From: an uncultured Bacilli bacterium
Lineage (GTDB): Bacteria > Bacillota_I > Bacilli_A > RF39 > UBA660
Assembly (NCBI GenBank): GCA_944363685.1
Contig: CALVUV010000070.1
Coordinates: 1 to 7,135, forward strand
Direction: 5' to 3'
DNA: 7,135 nt
Position numbers and translations under genes: made by a program. Shown piece by piece: positions 1-3,817 of this stretch. The notes beneath the pieces were generated by a model, which was not told the origin of the DNA, ran no database searches, and saw only the letters and a program-made list of their open reading frames with translations. Within the stretch, counting starts at the first letter, position 1, and each line of letters begins with the position of its first letter.

Positions 1-1224
1 TAAAACTTGTACTATTGATACTAAAGCTGTATAAGTTGATATTGTTAAAGCGACAAAGACAAAGTATTTAATTATAATGGCACCATATTCACTGTTATTA
101 CCATAGAATACTTCCCAGACAGGTTCGCTTAAGAAAGATAGTCCTAAAGTCATAGGAACTGATATGAATAGTAATACTTGTAGAGTTTGATTTATCTTAT
201 GATGAATATCTTTTTTATCTTTTTTAACAGAAGCAGATGTAAGATTTGGTATTAGACTTACAATAATACCTGTTGAAATAGATACAATTATCATATTGAT
301 TTTATTACCCCAAGTAGAGATTACACTCATAATGTTTTCAGCATTTCTAGTAGTGTAACCGATATCATTTACCATTGTTTTAACAATAGTTGTCATATCA
401 ATAAAGTCATAACAAGATTTAAATACATCTATCATAATGAAAGGTAGGGCATACCATAATATCTTTATTAAAATTTCTTTAGTTTTAATTAATGGTTCAT
501 CTACATCGACAGTCTTTTCATGTAATTGTTTTTTATTTTTTCTAACTTTATCTAATAAGTAGAAGTAAGCGACGATTGCACCGGCAGTAGCACCGAATAC
601 GGCAATACCTACTCCTGTTTGTAGGGATAAGTCAAAGACATTGATAGCAAGGAAACTACCTGCAACGATTACTATTACTCTTGCGAGTTGTTCTATTACT
701 TGACTAACAGATGGAGGAGTTATAAATTTATGTCCTTCTAAATAACCTCTATAAATACTAAGTGTTGGTACAATAAGTATAGCAGTGGCAATTACTCTTA
801 CTACCATTGTTACATCTTCTAGAGTATTACCACCTTCTAAGTCTCCAAGAATCGCTCTTGCAATAGAGGGAGCGAAGATAAAGAGAATTAAAAATATAGT
901 AATTCCCATGATGATAGCAAGACGTCTACCTAGTTTAAAAGCTTTCTCCTTAGCATTATAATAACCTAAGGTCTGATATTCACTAATTATTTTACTAATA
1001 GCATTAGGAATACCTGCACAGCTTAGAGATTGAAATAAATTATAGATTGTATAGGCATAACCATATAAGGCTCCTCCCTGTCCTCCAATAATAGCATAAA
1101 ATGGTATTACATAAAGCATACCTAGTATTTTACTGCCTACTATACCTAGAGTAGCAATAAAGGCTCCATTTAAAAAGGAATTTTGTTTTAGTTCTTTATT
1201 TTTCTTTCTCTTTATTTTTGCCAT
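1..1224 (-). CDS. murJ: Lipid II flippase, MurJ/YtgP (SpoVB-like) family, C-terminus cut by window edge
   Basis: Polytopic membrane protein of the MATE/MOP exporter superfamily, which moves lipid-linked wall precursors (lipid II) across the membrane. The frame is open from the ATG at 1222-1224 to base 1, giving 408 residues of a family usually about 500-550 long, so the last quarter is missing. After a short lysine-rich N-terminus (MAKIKRKKNKE) come typical Firmicutes YtgP/SpoVB motifs: GSKILGMLYVIPFYAIIG, LYGYAYTIYNLFQSLS, AGIPNAISKIISEY and RGYLEGHKFITPPSVSQVIEQ. Many hydrophobic helices follow, with a charged loop near residues 225-250. A GGAGG lies 7 nt upstream of the ATG. It is transcribed divergently from a FemX-type gene, which fits a shared role in peptidoglycan building. 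SpoVB or another polysaccharide flippase of the same superfamily is the main alternative; the lipid II role is inferred from family resemblance. Confidence 0.88.
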   Translation of the reverse strand, partial: MAKIKRKKNKELKQNSFLNGAFIATLGIVGSKILGMLYVIPFYAIIGGQGGALYGYAYTIYNLFQSLSCAGIPNAISKIISEYQTLGYYNAKEKAFKLGRRLAIIMGITIFLILFIFAPSIARAILGDLEGGNTLEDVTMVVRVIATAILIVPTLSIYRGYLEGHKFITPPSVSQVIEQLARVIVIVAGSFLAINVFDLSLQTGVGIAVFGATAGAIVAYFYLLDKVRKNKKQLHEKTVDVDEPLIKTKEILIKILWYALPFIMIDVFKSCYDFIDMTTIVKTMVNDIGYTTRNAENIMSVISTWGNKINMIIVSISTGIIVSLIPNLTSASVKKDKKDIHHKINQTLQVLLFISVPMTLGLSFLSEPVWEVFYGNNSEYGAIIIKYFVFVALTISTYTALVSIVQVL

Positions 1225-1249
1225 GTTACATCCTCCAATTTCTTTAAAT

Positions 1250-1278
1250 ATAATACCATATTATTGAAAAGTTTTAAA
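1250..1278 (-). promoter_or_regulatory. Predicted promoter of the murJ-type gene, extended -10
   Basis: On the minus strand TATTAT (1255-1250) is preceded by TGG (1258-1256), giving an extended -10 (TGn). A weak -35, TTTAAA, lies 17 nt upstream at 1278-1273. It interlocks with the divergent femX promoter: its -35 falls in the spacer of that promoter. Predicted by eye from sigma-A consensus only. Confidence 0.5.
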
Positions 1279-1292
1279 GTAACTTGTATAAT
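1264..1292 (+). promoter_or_regulatory. Predicted sigma-A promoter of the femX-type gene
   Basis: TTGAAA at 1264-1269 and TATAAT at 1287-1292 are separated by exactly 17 nt, matching the sigma-A consensus at 11 of 12 positions. The start of transcription would be near 1299, giving a leader of only about 16 nt that still includes the AGAGGTGA ribosome site at 1303-1310. This decides the gene start: the upstream in-frame TTG at 1264 is the -35 box, so translation starts at the ATG at 1315. Confidence 0.75.
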
Positions 1293-1314
1293 TAAAGAGG
1301 ATAGAGGTGATTTA

Positions 1315-2565
1315 ATGGAACTTAGAGAATTAACGAAAAAAGAGTTTGACCAGTTTGCTCTTAATCACCCCTTAGGTAGTTTTCAACAAACATCTTTCTG
1401 GGGGAGATTTATGGAAGGAGATAAATTTCACGCTTATTATGTGGGGGGATTTATTAAAGAACATATAGTTGGAGCGTGTTTACTTCTTTCTTATGAGAGA
1501 AAAAAAGATAAGATAAGGATATTCTATTCTCCTCGTGGTTTTTTAATAGATTATAAGAATGAAGAGTTATTAAAAGAGTTCACAGAAGAAGTTAAAAAGT
1601 TTATTATAGAAAAACACGGAGTATTCTTAAAAATTGATCCTTATATTTTAGTAAGAGATAGAGATAATGAGGGTAATATTATAGAGGGAGGAGTCTATAA
1701 TGACTTTGTAGAAGTTAATCTTACTAATGCTAACTTTATTAAAGTTAATGATAGGATTCAACCTAAGTGGCTTAGTAGAATTAATTTGAAAGATAAGAAT
1801 ATAGATGATATTTTTAATAACTTTAGTCCTAAAGCTAGACAGACTGTTAGAAGAAATGAAAGATTAGGATTTAAAGTAAGAGACTTTGATTTTAAGGATA
1901 TAGATAAATTTATGAACATTATAAATGATGAAAGTAAAAGATATCTTACTGTTATGCCTACTAAAACATTTTATGAAGAATTAAAACAATCTTTTGATGG
2001 TAATATTCAACTTAAAGAAGTTTATTTTAAGAGCGATGAAGTTATTAATAGTATTGATAAGATGATTTCAGATGTAATAAAAGATAAAGAAATTAGAATA
2101 GATAATTATCACAATTCAAAGATGACAGAAGAATATTTTATTGATAAAGAACTTGAAGATGAAAAAGAGATTAAAAGATTAAATAGTTTAAAAGAATACT
2201 TTTCTAAATGTAGTGATGATGTTAGTATGGGTATTTATATGTTTATAACTATAGGTAATGAAGTAGTGGCCTTAAATGGTGGAATTGTAGATGAATATAA
2301 TAAGTTAGATGCGTCTTATACTCTTCACTATGAAATGATTAAGTATGCAATAAATAATGGTTATAAATATTATAATTTATATGAAATTGGTAATATTTCT
2401 GATGATAATAATAAATTAAAGAATTCATACAACTATAAAAAGAACTTTGGTGGTGAAGTTGTTGAATTAGTTGGAGAGTATGATTTAGTAATTGATCCTA
2501 AATATACTGATATGGCAAGAAAACATTTTCCAGAGTATTTAGGAGTTAAAACTATATTTAAATAA
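1315..2565 (+). CDS. FemA/FemX/MurM-family tRNA-dependent peptidoglycan bridge aminoacyltransferase
   Basis: Cytoplasmic FemAB-family enzyme that transfers an amino acid (Gly, Ala or Ser in known members) from aminoacyl-tRNA to the stem peptide of lipid II to build the interpeptide bridge. The 416-residue product matches the family's usual ~400-420. Visible hallmarks are GSFQQTSFWGRF (residues 21-32, first GNAT-like domain), the basic FSPKARQTVRRNERLGFKVR segment (170-189), a charged helical arm at about 241-298 that corresponds to the FemA coiled-coil, and the C-terminal NFGGEVVELVGEYDLVIDP (about 377-395). The frame stays open upstream to a TTG at 1264, but that codon is the promoter -35, while the ATG at 1315 has AGAGGTGA 4 nt upstream. 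It is divergent from a lipid II flippase gene. Which amino acid and which bridge position it serves cannot be told from the sequence. Confidence 0.9.
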   Translation: MELRELTKKEFDQFALNHPLGSFQQTSFWGRFMEGDKFHAYYVGGFIKEHIVGACLLLSYERKKDKIRIFYSPRGFLIDYKNEELLKEFTEEVKKFIIEKHGVFLKIDPYILVRDRDNEGNIIEGGVYNDFVEVNLTNANFIKVNDRIQPKWLSRINLKDKNIDDIFNNFSPKARQTVRRNERLGFKVRDFDFKDIDKFMNIINDESKRYLTVMPTKTFYEELKQSFDGNIQLKEVYFKSDEVINSIDKMISDVIKDKEIRIDNYHNSKMTEEYFIDKELEDEKEIKRLNSLKEYFSKCSDDVSMGIYMFITIGNEVVALNGGIVDEYNKLDASYTLHYEMIKYAINNGYKYYNLYEIGNISDDNNKLKNSYNYKKNFGGEVVELVGEYDLVIDPKYTDMARKHFPEYLGVKTIFK

Positions 2566-2582
2566 TTTTCACATCTGATACT

Positions 2583-2611
2583 TTGACAATTACATGGAAA
2601 TATGATATTAT
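2583..2611 (+). promoter_or_regulatory. Near-consensus promoter in the femX 3' region, facing into the intergenic region
   Basis: TTGACA (2583-2588), a 17-nt spacer and TATTAT (2606-2611), with TGA just before the -10 (2603-2605) forming an extended -10. This is the best promoter in the window. No plus-strand protein gene lies downstream, so it most likely drives a non-coding RNA starting at about 2618. Confidence 0.75.
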
Positions 2612-2634
2612 GTATTTAGCAAAGAGATTTGCAT

Positions 2635-2668
2635 AAAATAAAAATGAATACATCTATTAGAATAGATG
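2635..2668 (-). terminator. Weak intrinsic terminator for the small peptide mRNA
   Basis: On the minus strand the 7-8 bp hairpin CATCTAT/ATAGATG (2668-2651) is followed by a T-rich run, TATTCATTTTTATTTTATG. The stem is AT-rich and the T-run starts a few bases late, so efficiency is uncertain. It would place the 3' end of the peptide mRNA near 2635-2640. Confidence 0.4.
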
Positions 2669-2690
2669 CTTTCATAGAATGGTTTATATG

Positions 2691-2722
2691 CATCTAATTC
2701 CCAAAGGAATTAGATGTCTTAT
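2691..2722 (+). terminator. Intrinsic terminator of the predicted antisense RNA (and of femX read-through)
   Basis: Perfect 11-bp stem CATCTAATTCC (2691-2701) with GGAATTAGATG (2706-2716) and a CAAA loop, followed on the plus strand by TCTTATTTAT. The tail is moderately T-rich. On the minus strand no T-run follows, so the hairpin would act as a structured 3' element in the peptide mRNA rather than its end. No other terminator is seen after femX, so it may serve both plus-strand transcripts. Confidence 0.6.
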
Positions 2723-2802
2723 TTATATGAGTAAATAAGTGAGATGATTATGAATAACAAGATAAGGATAATAACAAAGTAAGCTATTTCTCTTTTTGTC
2801 AT
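2719..2802 (-). CDS. 27-residue hydrophobic peptide, candidate type I toxin
   Basis: Small gene from the ATG at 2802 to the TAA at 2719-2721. The peptide starts MTKREIAYFV, has one hydrophobic segment at about residues 7-24 made almost only of I, L, F, V, S and Y, and ends SYK. This is the layout of membrane-active type I toxins (charged N-terminus, one helix, short polar end). A strong AAAGGAG lies 9 nt upstream of the ATG, so it is unlikely to be a chance frame. The site is partly inside a perfect 10-bp hairpin, and an antisense RNA is predicted against the 3' untranslated region. I do not recognise a named family. The length and organisation recall Fst, TxpA/BsrG and the short holin-like toxins, but sequence similarity is not claimed. 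A regulatory membrane peptide is the alternative. Confidence 0.6.
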   Translation of the reverse strand: MTKREIAYFVIILILLFIIISLIYSYK

Positions 2803-2811
2803 ACACTCTTT

Positions 2812-2845
2812 CTCCTTTCTATAAGATTATAAATGTTATAGAAAG
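2812..2845 (-). promoter_or_regulatory. Hairpin sequestering the ribosome site of the small peptide gene
   Basis: In the minus-strand mRNA CTTTCTATAA (2845-2836) pairs perfectly over 10 bp with TTATAGAAAG (2824-2815) around an 11-nt loop. The 3' arm contains AAAG of the AAAGGAG ribosome site (2818-2812), leaving only GAG free. Partial burial of the ribosome site by a 5' hairpin is a known property of type I toxin mRNAs. Confidence 0.6.
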
Positions 2846-2876
2846 CACCTAATTCCAAATAAATGTATTCATATAT

Positions 2877-2904
2877 AGTATAGCATTGAACCCGTATCTT
2901 TCAT
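2877..2904 (-). promoter_or_regulatory. Predicted promoter of the small peptide mRNA
   Basis: On the minus strand TATACT (2882-2877) is preceded by TGC (2885-2883), an extended -10. The -35 is poor (ATGAAA, 16 nt upstream). The start would fall at about 2870, so the mRNA would begin within the ATGAATACAT repeat and run about 235 nt. The spacer and -35 lie inside the hairpin sequence at 2889-2914. Confidence 0.5.
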
Positions 2905-2916
2905 AGTACGGGTTTT
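2889..2916. terminator. Hairpin between the Nudix gene and the small peptide locus, possible terminator
   Basis: AACCCGTA (2889-2896) pairs with TACGGGTT (2907-2914) around a 10-nt loop. It is the most GC-rich stem in this region and sits just past the end of the Nudix gene. On the plus strand it ends in TTTT then CG; on the minus strand no T-run follows. It may therefore stop plus-strand read-through better than Nudix transcription. Confidence 0.45.
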
Positions 2917-2938
2917 CGTAAATATATTATTTGTAACC

Positions 2939-3487
2939 TTAAATTCTAAATAAATAATCTGTTAAAGCATCATAACATTCGTCTCTTTCAACTAACTCAT
3001 TATTTTCTCTCATTTCATTTAATGTGGATATATTTACAAATTTAATAGCTTGTACTTCCTCTTTTTGAAATCCAAGATTATTTTCATTTATACCTATTTG
3101 TCTTAATATAAAGAAATCATAAAATTGATTTTCAATAAAATTCTCTGAAAAAACTTGTTGTTTTCTAAAAGAGAACATAAAACGAAAATCTTTTACTTCA
3201 ATATTATATCCTAAACAAACAGTTACCTCTTCACTAATTTCTCTATTTGCAGCTTGTAAAGAGTCTTGTCCTGCTGAAAGATGCCCTGCTACTGATATAT
3301 CCCACATATTAGCATTTTTTTCTTTGTTTGCACTTCTTTGTTGAATTAAAATTTCATTCTTTTCATTTATAATAGCTACGACAATAGCTCTATGCCATAA
3401 ACCTTGTTTATGGACTTCACTACGTGGTAAAACTTTCCCTGTTTTTATTCCATTCTCATTTAATACATCAATTAATTCTTCTTTCAT
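2939..3487 (-). CDS. Nudix hydrolase, YfcD / IPP-isomerase-like type
   Basis: A 182-residue Nudix-fold protein, expected to hydrolyse a nucleoside-diphosphate-linked substrate in the cytoplasm; the substrate is unknown. The start MKEELIDVLNENG, then VLPRSEVHKQGLWHRA (19-34) and WDISVAGHLSAG (62-73), are typical of the YfcD-like group, often misnamed isopentenyl-diphosphate isomerase. The Nudix box at 68-90 keeps the catalytic R82-E83 and E86-E87, but the first Glu is Gln (Q74) and the late Gly is Thr (T89), so activity or metal affinity may differ. The ATG at 3487 has AAGGAG (3504-3499) 11 nt upstream. It is the last gene of the minus-strand run, 60 bp after cse60, with a likely promoter of its own. 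Confidence 0.85.
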   Translation of the reverse strand: MKEELIDVLNENGIKTGKVLPRSEVHKQGLWHRAIVVAIINEKNEILIQQRSANKEKNANMWDISVAGHLSAGQDSLQAANREISEEVTVCLGYNIEVKDFRFMFSFRKQQVFSENFIENQFYDFFILRQIGINENNLGFQKEEVQAIKFVNISTLNEMRENNELVERDECYDALTDYLFRI

Positions 3488-3513
3488 ACTATTGTCAACT
3501 CCTTAACATAGAT

Positions 3514-3532
3514 TACTATTAATAGTATAACA
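3514..3532 (-). promoter_or_regulatory. Predicted Nudix-gene promoter with overlapping 14-bp palindrome
   Basis: On the minus strand TATACT (3529-3524) is preceded by TGT (3532-3530), an extended -10 with no clear -35. A perfect 14-bp palindrome, TACTATTAATAGTA (3514-3527), covers the end of the -10 and the expected start point near 3517. That is where a repressor operator would sit, but AT-rich palindromes arise easily by chance. Confidence 0.4.
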
Positions 3533-3547
3533 TAAAAAGAAGTTAAT

Positions 3548-3718
3548 TTAATAATAAATTATCATAGCGGAAAAACAATAAATCTGCTCTTCTCCACTTG
3601 GGAAAGAACTAACAGCATATTTAATATCTACAACTTCTCCATCTAAATCGCCTAAAAATTCATTCATTGCTGTTTGTAAATCACTTTCATCTTCATAGTC
3701 AAATATTTTTACTTTCAT
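3548..3718 (-). CDS. Cse60-family small protein (DUF2758)
   Basis: A 56-residue protein starting MKVKIFDYEDESDLQTAMNE and containing VDIKYAVSSF (30-39) and EQIYCFSAMIIYY at the end. The KVxxFD start, the DIKY motif and the QIYCFSAMIIY ending are the signature of the Spore_Cse60 family, as I recall it. B. subtilis Cse60 is a sporulation-controlled protein of unknown biochemical role, but homologues occur in non-spore-formers, so the name does not prove sporulation here. The ATG at 3718 has AGAAAGG (3735-3729) 10 nt upstream. It lies about 100 bp after leuS, behind the leuS terminator, and 60 bp before the Nudix gene. I see no good promoter of its own, so it may depend on read-through from leuS. 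Confidence 0.85.
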   Translation of the reverse strand: MKVKIFDYEDESDLQTAMNEFLGDLDGEVVDIKYAVSSFPSGEEQIYCFSAMIIYY

Positions 3719-3752
3719 ATAGTCACAGCCTTTCTACTATATTTTAAAACAC

Positions 3753-3777
3753 TTTTTCCACAAAATTTGTGGAAAAA
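3753..3777. terminator. Symmetric A/T-flanked hairpin between leuS and cse60
   Basis: TTTTTCCACA (3753-3762) pairs with TGTGGAAAAA (3768-3777), a 10-11 bp stem with a small loop. The T5/A5 flanks make it look like a bidirectional terminator, but the T-tract is consumed in the stem. On the minus strand it overlaps the T-run of the leuS terminator, so the two hairpins cannot both form fully. Confidence 0.45.
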
Positions 3778-3809
3778 AGCAAAGAGAATTATCTTTTTCC
3801 ACTTTGCTT
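3773..3809 (-). terminator. Rho-independent terminator of leuS
   Basis: On the minus strand, 8 nt after the leuS stop, AAGCAAAG (3809-3802) pairs with CTTTGCTT (3784-3777) around a 17-nt loop, followed by TTTTTT (3778-3773). The 8-bp stem is modest and the loop long, so read-through into cse60 is plausible. Confidence 0.65.
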
Positions 3810-3817
3810 GTTTAAAA

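Larger units (their letters stand above)
2618..2724 (+). ncRNA. Predicted small antisense RNA (candidate type I antitoxin)
   Basis: Predicted RNA of about 105 nt. It begins right after the strong promoter at 2583-2611 and ends at the hairpin 2691-2716 followed by TCTTATTTAT. Its first bases form a 5-bp stem capped by a GAGA (GNRA-type) tetraloop (GCAAA 2619-2623, TTTGC 2628-2632). A second hairpin is CATCTAT/ATAGATG (2651-2657/2662-2668). It lies opposite the 3' untranslated region of the minus-strand 27-residue peptide gene, an arrangement like RatA/txpA and SR4/bsrG in Bacillus. It contains only a 17-codon frame without a ribosome site, so it is unlikely to be translated. Existence and ends are predicted from promoter and terminator alone. 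Confidence 0.6.
2644..2872. repeat. Imperfect long-range inverted repeat enclosing the small peptide gene
   Basis: Bases 2644-2673 are nearly the inverse complement of 2841-2872. They share a perfect 10-bp block (ATGAATACAT 2644-2653 with ATGTATTCAT 2863-2872) and a perfect 7-bp block (TGCTTTC 2667-2673 with GAAAGCA 2841-2847), with a partly matching stretch between that contains two single-base gaps. The two transition differences flanking the perfect blocks would be G-U wobbles in a minus-strand RNA but A-C mismatches in a plus-strand RNA. This suggests pairing of the 5' and 3' ends of the peptide mRNA rather than transposon ends. No target-site duplication or longer terminal match is visible outside the repeat. 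Confidence 0.6.

Noticed and set aside
1264..1314. 17-codon N-terminal extension of the FemX-type protein from a TTG
   Set aside because: The TTG is part of a -35 box and the TATAAT lies inside the extension. The ATG at 1315 has the ribosome site and begins the family-typical N-terminus.
2644..2697. 17-codon plus-strand frame (MNTSIRIDAF...) inside the predicted small RNA
   Set aside because: No ribosome site precedes it and it is built largely from the inverted-repeat sequence. A non-coding antisense RNA explains the region better.
2750..2782. 10-codon plus-strand frame starting MNNKIRI
   Set aside because: It is very short and lies antisense to the small hydrophobic peptide gene; nothing beyond a weak GTGAG supports it.
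2644..2872. Miniature inverted-repeat transposable element
   Set aside because: The inverted repeat has no target-site duplication and no matching outer ends. Its base differences fit RNA wobble pairing in one direction, and it holds promoters and a peptide gene.
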